Origin: Sanguibacter gelidistatuariae
GTDB taxonomy: Bacteria; Actinomycetota; Actinomycetes; Actinomycetales; Cellulomonadaceae
Direction: 5' to 3'
DNA length: 64,000 nucleotides
Assembly (NCBI RefSeq): GCF_900096585.1
Contig: NZ_FMYH01000009.1
Location: forward strand, 56,611 to 120,610
The position numbers were made by a program, and so were the translations under genes. Positions 1 through 8,820 of the stretch are shown one piece after another. How positions within the stretch are numbered: position 1 is the first letter of the stretch; each line of letters begins with the position of its first letter. Under the pieces are notes generated by a model. It had not been told where the DNA came from, ran no database searches, and saw only the letters and a list, made by a program, of their open reading frames with translations.

Positions 1-817
1 ACTGCGCGTCGTAGGGGAGGTCGATGAGGTCCTTGCCGCGCAGGTCGGGGTGCGTGCTCGTGAGGTGGTCGACGGCGTTGAGCAGTGCGTCACGGCTGGC
101 CGCGTCGAGGGTGAGGAGGTAGCTGCGCGAGGCGGCGAGGGCCCGCAGGCCCGCGGGCGTCATGGCGGCGTGCCAGCGGAAGGTCGTGTGCTCGGGCGGT
201 CCGAAGAGGGCGCCGTCGGGCAGGTCGAGGGTCGGCGGCTGGTAGCTCGGGGCGAGGGTGTCGCCGCGGTGGATGATCTCGGTGAAGGCGCGGACCCAGT
301 CGGTTGAGTTGTCCCGGACGTTCCACACGATCCCGAGCCGTCCGCCCGGGCGCAGCACCCGGGCGATCTCGGCCGCGGCGGGCTCGGGGGAGAACCAGTG
401 CCAGGCCTGCCCGACGACGACGGTGTCGACGCTCGCGGTCTCCAGGGGGATCGACTCGGCGGTCCCGGGCAGCGCGGTGGCCTGGGGGAGCGCGCGTTCG
501 AGCTCGGCCCGCATGGCCTGCGACGGCTCGACCGCGGTGACCTGCAGTCCGCGTGCGACCAGGCTCCGGGTGAGCTTGCCCGTGCCCGCGGCGAGGTCCA
601 GCACGTGCGTGCCAGGCCCGGCCCCGGCGGGCAGCAACCAGTCCACGGCCTCGGGCGGGTACTCGGGACGGACCTGGGCGTAGACCTGAGCGCCCTGCTC
701 GAAGGACTGCGCACGGTCCGTGCGCGAGGCAGGGTCCACCCCTTGGCGGGCGTGCGGCGGGGCGATGGCGGCCGCTGTGGTCGGAGCCGGGCCGTCGCCC
801 GCGAGGTTCGAAGTCAT
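1..817 (-). CDS. class I SAM-dependent methyltransferase (3' end outside window)
   Basis: The frame is open from an ATG at 817 to the left edge without a stop, so 272 codons are visible and the C-terminus is missing. An N-terminal tail of about 35 residues leads into FEQGAQVYAQVRPEYP, then the SAM-binding motif I VLDLAAGTGKLTRSL (about residue 72), the acidic motif II VEPSQAM, and the motif-IV region VVVGQAWHWF. This order is that of UbiE/Methyltransf_11-type small-molecule methyltransferases; the substrate cannot be told. An upstream tRNA-Gln points the other way, so the gene has its own promoter. Family assignment is firm, specific function unknown. Confidence 0.85.
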   Translation of the reverse strand, partial: MTSNLAGDGPAPTTAAAIAPPHARQGVDPASRTDRAQSFEQGAQVYAQVRPEYPPEAVDWLLPAGAGPGTHVLDLAAGTGKLTRSLVARGLQVTAVEPSQAMRAELERALPQATALPGTAESIPLETASVDTVVVGQAWHWFSPEPAAAEIARVLRPGGRLGIVWNVRDNSTDWVRAFTEIIHRGDTLAPSYQPPTLDLPDGALFGPPEHTTFRWHAAMTPAGLRALAASRSYLLTLDAASRDALLNAVDHLTSTHPDLRGKDLIDLPYDAQ

Positions 818-1014
818 GATCTGACCGTGCCATGTCGGCGCGGGCTGGTCTACCGCTGGAGGGACGCTGGTCACCACACCGAGAACCCGCCGAACGGACC
901 GCCGGGGACGGCCGGTTTGGTGGATCGGGCGACCGTCCGGTAATGTTTCCGTTCGGTGCGGCTCACGGAAACGCCCTGCGAAAGCGGGACGATTCACCGG
1001 AAGTCAGTGCTCAT

Positions 1015-1086
1015 TGGGGTATGGTGTAATCGGCAACACATCGGTTTCTGGTACCGACATTCTAGGTTCGAGTCCTGGTACCCCAG
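1015..1086 (+). tRNA. tRNA-Gln(CTG)
   Basis: A 72-base cloverleaf. Acceptor arm TGGGGTA pairs with TACCCCA, anticodon stem TCGGT/ACCGA encloses the loop TTCTGGT (anticodon CTG), and the T-loop reads GGTTCGAGTCC. The CCA end is not encoded. It lies 109 bases before tRNA-Glu on the same strand; the Gln/Glu pair next to the ltbR-leuCD locus is a frequent actinobacterial arrangement. Confidence 0.95.
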
Positions 1087-1195
1087 CGGAGAATTTCTAC
1101 GGTTTTATACGGCGCAAAACCGCCGAGAAACATGATGTAGAGTTCTCAATCGGAAGTTGATCCACCGGCTGCACAGCAGGTGATCAGGTTCTTAG

Positions 1196-1268
1196 GCCCC
1201 CATCGTCTAGCGGCCTAGGACGCCGCCCTCTCACGGCGGTAACACGGGTTCAAATCCCGTTGGGGGTA
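1196..1268 (+). tRNA. tRNA-Glu(CTC)
   Basis: A 73-base cloverleaf. Acceptor GCCCCCA pairs with TGGGGGT, the anticodon stem CCGCC/GGCGG encloses loop CTCTCAC (anticodon CTC), and the T-arm is CGGGTTCAAATCCCG. A strong hairpin terminator follows within 7 bases. Confidence 0.95.
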
Positions 1269-1274
1269 CAACGT

Positions 1275-1310
1275 AAGGCCCGACCGGTTCGCTGGTCGGG
1301 CCTTTGTTTG
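1275..1310 (+). terminator. intrinsic terminator after tRNA-Glu
   Basis: A perfect 11-bp stem, AAGGCCCGACC with GGTCGGGCCTT, around an 8-base loop, followed by TGTTTGTTTT. Position and T-tract fit Rho-independent termination of the tRNA-Gln/tRNA-Glu transcript. Confidence 0.85.
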
Positions 1311-1453
1311 TTTTCGGCCGCGAGAGCCTCGCGCACCGTCGTCCCATCACGGCCGACCCCAGCCCGCCACTCGCAGTTGTGCTACACGTCACAGTGCGCC
1401 CTGCGTCCCGTGTTCACTCGCTCACCCGTCCGCAAGCTTCGTGCCCCCAGCCC

Positions 1454-1516
1454 CGCCGAACTCGTGAATGACGCCAGTTATCCGGAGGCGGACCCGCCTG
1501 GCTCACGAGTCCGGCG
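1454..1516. repeat. dispersed inverted repeat with core ACTCGTGA
   Basis: CGCCGAACTCGTGA at 1455-1468 faces CTCACGAGTCCGGCG at 1502-1516 across about 33 bases, giving a near-perfect inverted pair. The same core words recur at 57866-57965. Between the tRNA-Glu terminator and the IclR gene (1311-1657) I see no gene, only this repeat and the G-rich tract that follows it. Confidence 0.6.
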
Positions 1517-1518
1517 AC

Positions 1519-1551
1519 GGGGGGGCGACGGGGGAGGGGGATCGGAGGGGG
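1519..1551 (+). repeat. G-run tract, potential G-quadruplex
   Basis: Four runs of 7, 5, 5 and 5 G residues within 33 bases, separated by short linkers, lie directly after the right arm of the ACTCGTGA repeat and before the 3' end of the IclR gene. On the plus strand this can in principle fold as a quadruplex. No function is visible. Confidence 0.5.
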
Positions 1552-1657
1552 ATCGGAGGTGGGCCTGGGGCTGCGAGAGCCCTGCCGCATCCGGAGATGG
1601 CTCGGGCGCGGCACCTGAGGGTGCCGCGCCCGGGGAGCGGAGAGGTGACGCGGAGGG

Positions 1658-2377
1658 CTATTCGCCCGAGCGGCGCAGGACCTCGGTGAGGCGGTTGGCG
1701 GCGGCGACCACGGAGCCGGCGTGCAGGCGGCCGGGCTGGCGGCTCAGGCGCTCCACGGGGCCGGAGATGGAGACGGCGGCCACGATGCGGCCGGACGGCC
1801 CGCGGACGGGCGCCGAGACGGAGGCGACCCCCACCTCGCGCTCGGAGACGGACTGGGCCCAGCCGCGGCGTCGGACGCCGGAGAGGATGGTCGCGGTGAA
1901 CTTCGCTCCCTGGAGCCCGCGGTGCAGGCGGTCTGGCTCCTCCCAGGCGAGAAGGATCTGCGCGGCCGAGCCGGCGTGCATCGTCAGGGTGGCCCCGACC
2001 GGGATCGAGTCGCGCAGACCGACCGGACGCTCGGCGGCCGCGACGCAGATGCGTTGGTCGCCCTGGCGACGGTAGAGCTGGGCGCTCTCGCCCGTGTGGT
2101 CTCGCAATGCGGTCAGAACCGGGTTCGCGGCGGCGAGCAGACGGTCCTCGCCGGCCGCGGTCGCGAGCTCGTTGAGCCGCGGTCCGAGCACGAACCTGCC
2201 CTGCATGTCTCGAGTGACGAGACGGTGGTGCTCCAACGCCACAGCAAGGCGATGGGCCGTTGGGCGGGCCAGTTGCGTGGCTGCGACGAGCTGTGCGAGG
2301 GTGGCCGGTCCTGCCTCAAGAGCACCCAAAACGGATGCTGCCTTGTCGAGCACTCCGACTCCGCTAGAATTGTCCAT
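1658..2377 (-). CDS. ltbR: IclR-family regulator of leucine biosynthesis (LtbR/NdgR type)
   Basis: A 239-residue protein starting at MDNSSGV. A further ATG 23 codons upstream is in frame, but that longer start would translate across the operator-like palindrome, so the shorter one is chosen. Residues about 7-60 form the winged-helix DNA-binding domain ([20 protein letters not shown], then a recognition helix with ARPTAHRL). The rest is the IclR effector-binding domain. In Corynebacterium and Streptomyces the orthologous LtbR/NdgR sits divergent to leuCD and controls it and other amino acid genes; the same divergent layout is seen here. It probably binds the palindrome at 2387-2412 and so also controls itself. 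Family firm, regulatory role inferred from context. Confidence 0.88.
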   Translation of the reverse strand: MDNSSGVGVLDKAASVLGALEAGPATLAQLVAATQLARPTAHRLAVALEHHRLVTRDMQGRFVLGPRLNELATAAGEDRLLAAANPVLTALRDHTGESAQLYRRQGDQRICVAAAERPVGLRDSIPVGATLTMHAGSAAQILLAWEEPDRLHRGLQGAKFTATILSGVRRRGWAQSVSEREVGVASVSAPVRGPSGRIVAAVSISGPVERLSRQPGRLHAGSVVAAANRLTEVLRRSGE

Positions 2378-2386
2378 AGGTCGATA

Positions 2387-2412
2387 TTGCAGTCTCGAAG
2401 GCTGAGACGCAA
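2387..2412. promoter_or_regulatory. operator-like palindrome between ltbR and leuC
   Basis: TTGCAGTCTC, a 7-base spacer, then GAGACGCAA: the arms match (TTGC/GCAA and GTCTC/GAGAC) apart from one extra A in the left arm. It lies 10 bases upstream of the ltbR start codon and about 92 bases upstream of leuC, where an IclR-type repressor would act on both promoters. Binding is inferred. Confidence 0.6.
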
Positions 2413-2503
2413 ATGGACTCTCCGAAAGCCCCCCAAAAAACCGCACATGTCACCCGCACGGGCCGCCGAGGGCCGGGGGAGACGGTGTACGAGAGGAACA
2501 GTG

Positions 2504-3937
2504 ATGGCCGGCACGCTGGCAGAGAAGGTCTGGGATGCGCACCTGGTGCGCCGAGGTAGTGATGGTGCACCTGACCTTCTCTACATCGACCTCCACCTCG
2601 TCCACGAGGTCACCAGTCCCCAAGCGTTCGAGGGACTGCGCCTCGCTGGACGTCCGGTCCGTCGCCCGGACCTGACGATCGCGACCGAGGACCACAACAC
2701 CCCGACGCTCAACATCGACCTGCCGATCGCGGACCTCACGAGCCGCACGCAGATCGACACCCTGCGCAACAACGCGAAGGAGTTCGGCATCCGCCTGCAC
2801 TCCCTCGGTGACGCAGACCAGGGCATCGTGCACGTCGTCGGCCCTCAGCTCGGTCTGACCATGCCCGGGCTCACGGTCGTCTGCGGCGACTCCCACACCT
2901 CCACGCACGGCGCCTTCGGTGCCCTCGCCTTCGGCATCGGCACGTCCGAGGTCGAGCATGTGATGGCCACGCAGACGCTGCCGCTGGCACCGTTCAAGAC
3001 GATGGCGATCACCGTCAACGGCGCCCTCCCCGAGGGCAGCACGGCCAAGGACATCATCCTGGCCGTGATCGCGAAGATCGGCACCGGTGGGGGCCAGGGC
3101 TACGTCCTGGAGTACCGCGGCGAGGCCATCCGCGCGCTGTCGATGGAAGGTCGCATGACGATCTGCAACATGTCCATCGAGGCCGGCGCCCGCGCCGGCA
3201 TGATCGCTCCGGACGACATCACCTTCGACTACCTCGAGGGCCGCCCGCACGCGCCCGAGGGCGCCGACTGGGACGCCGCCGTGGAGTACTGGAGGACGCT
3301 CAAGACGGACGACGACGCGACCTTCGACACCGAGGTCTTCCTCGAGGCCACCGACCTCGAGCCGTTCGTCACCTGGGGCACCAACCCGGGCCAGGGCCTG
3401 CCGCTGTCCGCCAACGTCCCGATCCCCTCCGAGATCGCCGACGAGAACGACCGTTTCACGGCCGAGCGTGCGATCGAGTACATGGGACTCAACCCCGGTA
3501 CCCCGCTGCGCGACATCGCGATCGACACGGTCTTTATCGGCTCGTGCACCAACGGCCGGATCGAGGACCTGCGGGCCGTCGCCGAGATCGTCGAGGGCAA
3601 GAAGAAGGCCGACACGCTCCGCGTCCTGGTCGTCCCCGGCTCGGCGCGCGTGCGCCTGCAGGCCGAGGCCGAGGGCCTGGACAAGGTCTTCCTCGACTTC
3701 GGTGCCGAGTGGCGCAACGCCGGCTGCTCGATGTGTCTGGGCATGAACCCGGACCAGCTGGCACCGGGGGAGCGCAGCGCCTCCACGTCGAACCGCAACT
3801 TCGAGGGCCGTCAGGGCAAGGGTGGTCGCACCCACCTGGTCTCTCCGCTCGTGGCTGCCGCAACCGCGATCCGCGGAACCCTGTCCTCGCCGTCCGACCT
3901 CGCCAAGGACGCAGCCGACGCCCTCGCGTCCGCCTGA
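2504..3937 (+). CDS. leuC: 3-isopropylmalate dehydratase large subunit
   Basis: LeuC with LeuD interconverts 2- and 3-isopropylmalate, the second step of leucine synthesis. The 477-residue product has the usual length. The 4Fe-4S ligands are visible as Cys348 in FIGSCTNGR and Cys408/Cys411 in [10 protein letters not shown]. Substrate-site motifs include [12 protein letters not shown] near the middle of the N-terminal half. The ATG at 2504 follows GAGAGGAAC and matches the family N-terminus; a GTG directly before it is also in frame. It is followed 32 bases later by leuD and preceded by the divergent regulator and its palindrome, so the pair is likely regulated by leucine-pathway status. Confidence 0.97.
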   Translation: MAGTLAEKVWDAHLVRRGSDGAPDLLYIDLHLVHEVTSPQAFEGLRLAGRPVRRPDLTIATEDHNTPTLNIDLPIADLTSRTQIDTLRNNAKEFGIRLHSLGDADQGIVHVVGPQLGLTMPGLTVVCGDSHTSTHGAFGALAFGIGTSEVEHVMATQTLPLAPFKTMAITVNGALPEGSTAKDIILAVIAKIGTGGGQGYVLEYRGEAIRALSMEGRMTICNMSIEAGARAGMIAPDDITFDYLEGRPHAPEGADWDAAVEYWRTLKTDDDATFDTEVFLEATDLEPFVTWGTNPGQGLPLSANVPIPSEIADENDRFTAERAIEYMGLNPGTPLRDIAIDTVFIGSCTNGRIEDLRAVAEIVEGKKKADTLRVLVVPGSARVRLQAEAEGLDKVFLDFGAEWRNAGCSMCLGMNPDQLAPGERSASTSNRNFEGRQGKGGRTHLVSPLVAAATAIRGTLSSPSDLAKDAADALASA

Positions 3938-3969
3938 TCGCGCCCCGAACAAGAGTTTCTGGAGTCATC

Positions 3970-4608
3970 ATGGAGAAGTTCACCACGCACACCGGAGTGG
4001 GCGTCCCGCTGCGTCGCAGCAACGTCGACACCGACCAGATCATCCCTGCGGTCTACCTCAAGCGCGTGACCCGCACGGGCTTCGAGGACGCGCTCTTCTC
4101 GGCCTGGCGCAGCGACGAGTCCTTCGTCCTCAACCAGCCGGCGTACACGACCGGCAGCGTGCTCGTGGCCGGGCCCGACTTCGGGACCGGGTCCTCGCGT
4201 GAGCACGCCGTGTGGGCGCTCAAGGACTACGGCTTCAAGGTCGTCCTCTCGACGCGCTTCGCGGACATCTTCCGCGGCAACTCCGGCAAGCAGGGTCTGC
4301 TCGCCGGCCAGGTTGCCCCGGAAGACATCGAGCTGCTGTGGAAGGTCCTGGAGACCAAGCCCGGGACCGAGGTGACGGTCAGCCTGATCGACCGCACCGC
4401 GACCGCGGACGACGTCGTCGTGCCCTTCCAGGTCGACGACTACACCCGCTGGCGCCTCATCGAGGGCCTCGACGACATCGGCCTGACCCTCCAGCACTCG
4501 GACGAGATCGCCGAGTTCGAGACGACGCGGGCCGCCTGGCGTCCCACGACGCTCCCCGCCAAGCACCTCCCGCCGGTCGAGATCGTGGCAGCCCGCCCCG
4601 TGTCCTGA
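3970..4608 (+). CDS. leuD: 3-isopropylmalate dehydratase small subunit
   Basis: A 212-residue swivelling domain that closes over the LeuC cluster. Recognised by [11 protein letters not shown] at the N-terminus, [13 protein letters not shown] (substrate carboxylate binding) and FADIFRGNS. The ATG at 3970 follows GGAGTCATC. It is co-transcribed with leuC and ends in a strong hairpin, so leuCD is a two-gene unit separate from murA. Confidence 0.97.
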   Translation: MEKFTTHTGVGVPLRRSNVDTDQIIPAVYLKRVTRTGFEDALFSAWRSDESFVLNQPAYTTGSVLVAGPDFGTGSSREHAVWALKDYGFKVVLSTRFADIFRGNSGKQGLLAGQVAPEDIELLWKVLETKPGTEVTVSLIDRTATADDVVVPFQVDDYTRWRLIEGLDDIGLTLQHSDEIAEFETTRAAWRPTTLPAKHLPPVEIVAARPVS

Positions 4609-4625
4609 CCGCACGACCTGCATGA

Positions 4626-4663
4626 ACCCGCGAGGTCACCTAGGAATAGGTGGCCTCGCGGTT
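4626..4663 (+). terminator. hairpin terminator after leuD
   Basis: A 15-bp stem, CCGCGAGGTCACCTA with TAGGTGGCCTCGCGG (one G-T pair), around the loop GGAA, followed by TTGCGTT. The T-tract is weak but the stem is strong and lies 18 bases after the leuD stop. Confidence 0.75.
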
Positions 4664-4741
4664 GCGTTCGAGCGGTGAAGACCCCGTGTACGCCTGCGCT
4701 CTGAGTAGGACGCAGCCCGATCGATAGGCGACGATAGCGTC

Positions 4742-6058
4742 ATGACAGATCTGCTCTACGTCAACGGCGGAAACCCGTTGAACGGAACCATCACCGTCCG
4801 TGGCGCGAAGAACTTCGTCTCCAAGGCCATGGTCGCCTCCCTGCTGGGTGACGGCCCCAGCGTGCTGCGCAACGTCCCCGAGATCCGCGACGTCAACGTC
4901 GTCTCCGGTCTCCTGGAGCTGCACGGCGTCGCGGTCGACTACGACGCGCCGGCCGGGGTGCTCAAGCTCGACCCCAGCAACGTCGAGTCCGCCCACGTGG
5001 CCGACATCGACACCCATGCGGGCTCGAGCCGGATCCCTATCCTGTTCTGCGGCCCGCTGCTGCACCGTCTCGGCGAGGCGTTCATCCCCGACCTCGGCGG
5101 CTGCCGGATCGGCGACCGCCCGATCAACTTCCATCTCGACATCCTGCGTCAGTTCGGTGCCCAGGTGGACAAGCGCGAGCAGGGCATCCACCTGACCGCG
5201 CCCAACGGCCTGCACGGGACCAAGATCTCCCTCCCGTACCCGAGCGTCGGCGCGACCGAGCAGCTGCTGCTCACGGCCGTCCGCGCCGAGGGCATCACCG
5301 AGCTGTCCAACGCGGCGATCGAGCCCGAGATCATGGATCTCATCAACGTGCTGCAGAAGATGGGCGCGATCATCTCGGTCGACACCGACCGGGTGATCCG
5401 CATCGAGGGCGTCGAGCGTCTCTCCGGTTACCGCCACACCGCGCTCAGCGACCGGATCGAGGCCTCGTCCTGGGCCTCGGCGGCGCTGGCCACCCAGGGT
5501 GACATCTTCGTCAAGGGCGCCACCCAGCCCGAGATGACTGCCTTCCTCAACACCTTCCGCAAGGTCGGCGGCGAGTTCGAGGTCGAGGAGGACGGCATCC
5601 GGTTCTTCCACCCGGGCGGCGAGCTCCGGTCGATCGTCCTGGAGACGGACGTCCACCCCGGCTTCATGACCGACTGGCAGCAGCCGCTCGTCGTCGCGCT
5701 GACCCAGGCCAAGGGCCTCTCGATCGTCCACGAGACGGTCTACGAGAACCGCTTCGGCTTCACCGAGGCGCTCGTGGGGATGGGCGCGAACATCCAGGTC
5801 TACAAGGAGTGCCTCGGCGGGCGCCCGTGCCGCTTCGGCCAGCGCAACTTCTACCACTCCGCCGTCATCTCCGGCCCGACGCCGCTCGCCGCCGCCGAGA
5901 TCGAGGTCCCGGACCTGAGGGGCGGGTTCAGCCACCTCATCGCGGCCCTGACCGCCAAGGGTGTCTCCACGGTCCGCGGCATCCAGCTCATCGACCGCGG
6001 CTACGAGCGGTTTACCGAAAAGCTCGAGGCACTCGGCGCCGAGTTCTCCCGGGACTAG
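4742..6058 (+). CDS. murA: UDP-N-acetylglucosamine 1-carboxyvinyltransferase
   Basis: MurA transfers enolpyruvate from PEP to UDP-GlcNAc, the first committed cytoplasmic step of peptidoglycan synthesis and the target of fosfomycin. The 438-residue protein has the catalytic Lys-Asn pair in RGAKNFVSKAM and the loop Cys121 in GGCRIGDRP; keeping the Cys predicts fosfomycin sensitivity at the target level, unlike Mycobacterium, which has Asp here. The two EPSP-synthase-type inverted alpha/beta domains fill the length. Acyltransferase and glycerol-phosphate dehydrogenase genes follow, joining wall and membrane precursor synthesis in one neighbourhood. Confidence 0.97.
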   Translation: MTDLLYVNGGNPLNGTITVRGAKNFVSKAMVASLLGDGPSVLRNVPEIRDVNVVSGLLELHGVAVDYDAPAGVLKLDPSNVESAHVADIDTHAGSSRIPILFCGPLLHRLGEAFIPDLGGCRIGDRPINFHLDILRQFGAQVDKREQGIHLTAPNGLHGTKISLPYPSVGATEQLLLTAVRAEGITELSNAAIEPEIMDLINVLQKMGAIISVDTDRVIRIEGVERLSGYRHTALSDRIEASSWASAALATQGDIFVKGATQPEMTAFLNTFRKVGGEFEVEEDGIRFFHPGGELRSIVLETDVHPGFMTDWQQPLVVALTQAKGLSIVHETVYENRFGFTEALVGMGANIQVYKECLGGRPCRFGQRNFYHSAVISGPTPLAAAEIEVPDLRGGFSHLIAALTAKGVSTVRGIQLIDRGYERFTEKLEALGAEFSRD

Positions 6059-6074
6059 AACGTGACTCGATCGG

Positions 6075-6109
6075 CGCCGGTCCCGTTCCACCTCGGAAAG
6101 GGACCGGCG
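6075..6109 (+). terminator. hairpin between murA and plsC (possible terminator)
   Basis: CGCCGGTCCC pairs with GGGACCGGCG around a 15-base loop, 16 bases after the murA stop. No T-tract follows, so it may terminate weakly or only stabilise the murA 3' end. Confidence 0.35.
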
Positions 6110-6124
6110 TCGGCACGGTAGCGG

Positions 6125-6130
6125 TAATCT
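6125..6130 (+). promoter_or_regulatory. -10 box for leaderless plsC
   Basis: TAATCT followed by exactly 6 bases and then the GTG start of plsC, with no Shine-Dalgarno sequence between. This predicts transcription starting at the start codon. Confidence 0.6.
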
Positions 6131-6136
6131 TGCCCC

Positions 6137-6937
6137 GTGACAGTTGAGACAAGCGCGTCCGGCCGCAAGAACAGAGACCTCACGTACCGCATCGTTGCGG
6201 GGGTCGTGAAGCCGTTCCTGCGGGCGGTGTGCAAGCTGGACTGGCAGGGAACCGAGTACCTTCCCACCACGGGCGGGTACATCGCCGCAGCGAACCACAT
6301 GACGAATATCGACCCGTTGACGTTCGCGCACTACCTCTACGACTCCTCCCGCCCGCCGCGGATCCTCGCGAAGGCGTCGCTGTGGAAGATCCCCGTGCTG
6401 CGTACGGTGCTCGACAAGACCGGCATGATCCCCGTGCACCGCAACTCCGCCGGCGCGGCCTCCTCGCTGGCCGACGCCGTCACGCAGCTGCAGAACGGGG
6501 AGTGCGTCGCGGTCTTCCCCGAGGGCACCCTGACCCGCGATCCGAACCTGTGGCCGATGGTCGGCAAGACCGGGGCCGCGCGCCTCGCGCTCAGCAGCCG
6601 CGTCCCGGTCATCCCGGTGGCCCAGTGGGGACCGCAGAACATCCTGGGCCAGTACTCCAAGCGGCTGCGGCCCTTCCCGCGCAAGAAGGTCTCCGTCCAC
6701 GCCGGCCCCGCGGTCGACCTCGCGGACCTCTACGACCGCCCGATGGACGCCGCGGTGCTCCGGGAAGCCACGGAGCGGATCATGACGGCGATCACCGACC
6801 TGCTCGTCGAGCTCCGGGGCGAGGCCGCTCCGGCCGTCCGCTTCGACATGCGCAAGTCTGGGAAGTCGGCGGCGCCGGAGACAGTCGCGCCGGAGACCTC
6901 GACAGACCCCGACGCCGACGGCGGAGCCGCCCGATGA
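6137..6937 (+). CDS. plsC: 1-acyl-sn-glycerol-3-phosphate acyltransferase
   Basis: A membrane-associated acyltransferase that acylates lysophosphatidate to phosphatidate. The 266-residue protein has the catalytic motif NHMTNID (His54, Asp59) and the glycerol-phosphate-binding FPEGT near residue 126. The C-terminal 35 residues are an acidic, low-complexity tail. The GTG start at 6137 has no ribosome-binding site but a -10 box 6 bases before it. The stop overlaps the gpsA start in ATGA, so the two lipid genes are translationally coupled. Confidence 0.93.
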   Translation: MTVETSASGRKNRDLTYRIVAGVVKPFLRAVCKLDWQGTEYLPTTGGYIAAANHMTNIDPLTFAHYLYDSSRPPRILAKASLWKIPVLRTVLDKTGMIPVHRNSAGAASSLADAVTQLQNGECVAVFPEGTLTRDPNLWPMVGKTGAARLALSSRVPVIPVAQWGPQNILGQYSKRLRPFPRKKVSVHAGPAVDLADLYDRPMDAAVLREATERIMTAITDLLVELRGEAAPAVRFDMRKSGKSAAPETVAPETSTDPDADGGAAR

Positions 6938-7959
6938 TCGCCGCTGTCCTCGGATCCGGTGCCTGGGGCACCACCTTCGCCCAGGTGCTCGCCGACGCCG
7001 GGTGCTCCGTGCGCCTGTGGGGTCGTAGCGTCGAGACGGCCGAGCAGGTCAACACCGACCACGTCAACGGCCGCTACCTGCCCGGGGTCGTGCTCCCGGA
7101 GACGATCACCGCGACGACCGACGCCGCCCAGGCCCTCGCCGGGGCCGACCTCGTGGTGATCGCCATCCCCTCCCAGAGCGCGCGCGCCACGCTCGAGCCG
7201 TTGCGCGCCTTCCTGCCCGCCCATGCCGTCGCGGTGTCCCTCATGAAGGGCGTCGAGCTGAGCACCGACCAGCGGATGAGCCAGGTGGTCGCGGAGGCCC
7301 TCGACATCGACGCCAGGCGCGTCGCGGTGGTTTCCGGCCCCAACCTCGCCGGCGAGATCGCCCAGCGGCAGCCGACCGCGACCGTGGTCTCCTCGACGGA
7401 CCCGGCGACGGCCGCCCTCGTGGCCAAGGCCTGCTCGTCGGGGTACTTCCGTCCCTACACGAATGCCGACGTCGTGGGCGTCGAGCTCTGCGGGGCCGTG
7501 AAGAACGTCATCGCCCTCGCGGTCGGGATGGCCCAGGGGCGCGGCTTCGGGTACAACACGACCGCCACGGTCATCACCCGCGGACTGGCCGAGATCACGC
7601 GGCTCGGGCTCGCCCTGGGAGCCGACAGCGAGACCTTCCCGGGGCTGGCGGGTATGGGGGACCTCATGGCCACCTGCGCCTCGCCGTCCTCCCGCAACCA
7701 CACCCTGGGTCGTCACCTGGGCCAGGGTATGGCCCTCGAGGACGCCATCGTGGCGACCGGTGGGACCGCAGAAGGTGTCAAGTCGTGCCGGTCCGTGCTT
7801 GAACTGGCCCGCTCTGTCGGGGTAGAGATGCCGATCACCGAGGCCGTCGTGGGTGTGCTCCACGCTGGGCTGCCGGTCGAGGACATGGCACGTGGCCTTC
7901 TCGCCCGTCCGCAGCGAGCCGAGGGAACCGGCCGTTCGGACGTAGGCCACGTCGCCTGA
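6934..7959 (+). CDS. gpsA: NAD(P)-dependent glycerol-3-phosphate dehydrogenase
   Basis: Makes sn-glycerol 3-phosphate from dihydroxyacetone phosphate for phospholipid synthesis. The 341-residue protein opens with the Rossmann motif MIAAVLGSGAWGTTFA. The middle carries SGPNLAGEI and the catalytic lysine region GAVKNVIALAVG, and the C-terminal domain has GLAGMGDLMATC and SRNHTLG. The ATG overlaps the plsC stop. It supplies the backbone that PlsC acylates downstream. Confidence 0.96.
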   Translation: MIAAVLGSGAWGTTFAQVLADAGCSVRLWGRSVETAEQVNTDHVNGRYLPGVVLPETITATTDAAQALAGADLVVIAIPSQSARATLEPLRAFLPAHAVAVSLMKGVELSTDQRMSQVVAEALDIDARRVAVVSGPNLAGEIAQRQPTATVVSSTDPATAALVAKACSSGYFRPYTNADVVGVELCGAVKNVIALAVGMAQGRGFGYNTTATVITRGLAEITRLGLALGADSETFPGLAGMGDLMATCASPSSRNHTLGRHLGQGMALEDAIVATGGTAEGVKSCRSVLELARSVGVEMPITEAVVGVLHAGLPVEDMARGLLARPQRAEGTGRSDVGHVA

Positions 7960-7965
7960 AGCAGG

Positions 7966-8679
7966 TCACTCGCGCGTCTCCGAGACGTCGACGACTACTC
8001 GGACTGGGTCGTCCAGGAGGTAGGCCCGGAAGGGGTGACCGGGCTCGGTGATCCCGATGAAGGACCCGGTGATCCCCTCGAAGACGCTCCATCCCACGAC
8101 CTCGGTCACGATCGTCGTGCCGTCCCCGCGCACGGCGGTGGAATGTGTGAACTGTGTGGCTCCCGAGTCGCTCGGGTAGGCGCTTCCGGAGATCGCGACC
8201 GAGAGCCTGGCCTCACCGGCGAGGTAGAGCTGCATACCGCTGCCGTCCTGGACCGCCTCGGAGACGTAGGCGACCGTCCAGCCGGGCGTCCCGGTCCCGG
8301 CCATCTCGTAGACGACGCGGTCGAAGCCGGGGTGGTGGGCCACGCGGACGTCGGTCACGGTGAGCATCGCGCCCTCTGATGCCTCGGCTGTGTCCGGTGA
8401 GGTGTCGGCCGGGAACGGCGGTGGTGCGGTGACGTCGTCGGCGGGTGGCGCCGTGGTGGTCGCCCCGCCCTCAGGTGTGGTTGTCGAGCTGTCCGGCGGC
8501 GCGGGCTCGGAAGGCGAGGACGTGGTCGGTGCTGGTTCTGCCGTGGAGTAGCTGGGGGTCCCGGGATTGACGTAGCCGTCGCAGCCGACCAGGGTCAGCG
8601 CCCCTCCGACAGCGATCGCGGCGACCCGGATCGAGACCGGCTTGCGCTGGCGTCGGCTTCGCGAGGTGTGGGCATCCAT
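7966..8679 (-). CDS. secreted lipoprotein with AMIN-like domain
   Basis: A 237-residue protein with a twin-Arg-rich N-terminus, a hydrophobic segment (residues about 18-32) and lipobox LVGC with Cys33 as the lipidation site. A Thr/Ser/Pro-rich linker (residues 35-95) spans the wall. The C-terminal 130 residues (LTVTDVRVAHHPGFDRVVYE and following) resemble the AMIN-like domain of actinobacterial lipoproteins, including the end DDPVRVVVDV. Probably anchored outside the membrane and binding a wall polymer; function unproven. It converges on gpsA with only 6 bases between stops. Confidence 0.75.
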   Translation of the reverse strand: MDAHTSRSRRQRKPVSIRVAAIAVGGALTLVGCDGYVNPGTPSYSTAEPAPTTSSPSEPAPPDSSTTTPEGGATTTAPPADDVTAPPPFPADTSPDTAEASEGAMLTVTDVRVAHHPGFDRVVYEMAGTGTPGWTVAYVSEAVQDGSGMQLYLAGEARLSVAISGSAYPSDSGATQFTHSTAVRGDGTTIVTEVVGWSVFEGITGSFIGITEPGHPFRAYLLDDPVRVVVDVSETRE

Positions 8680-8712
8680 CGTGCGCCTCCGGCACTCACT
8701 CTGGGCGGACCC

Positions 8713-8731
8713 AGCGATCCAATGGATCGCT
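8713..8731. repeat. perfect 8-bp inverted repeat upstream of lipoprotein gene
   Basis: AGCGATCC-AAT-GGATCGCT lies 34-52 bases before the start of the minus-strand lipoprotein gene. It could be an operator or a 5' UTR hairpin. The rest of 8680-8820 shows nothing else. Confidence 0.5.
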
Positions 8732-8820
8732 TCGCAGTCGGCCTTTCTCTCACGATAGGACCGACCGCGCCTGCGTCGGTCAAGAAAGCGTCACATCTTG
8801 GCGGCGATCGCGACTCGGGG

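Noticed and set aside
945..971. GTTTCCG...CGGAAAC inverted repeat before tRNA-Gln as an operator
   Set aside because: Arms are short and the 13-base gap is unremarkable; nothing ties it to either neighbouring gene.
2450..3952. 500-codon minus-strand frame opposite leuC
   Set aside because: It is the antisense of leuC; its open length comes from high GC, and the text has no domain and an unnatural Gly/Arg/Asp/Val bias.
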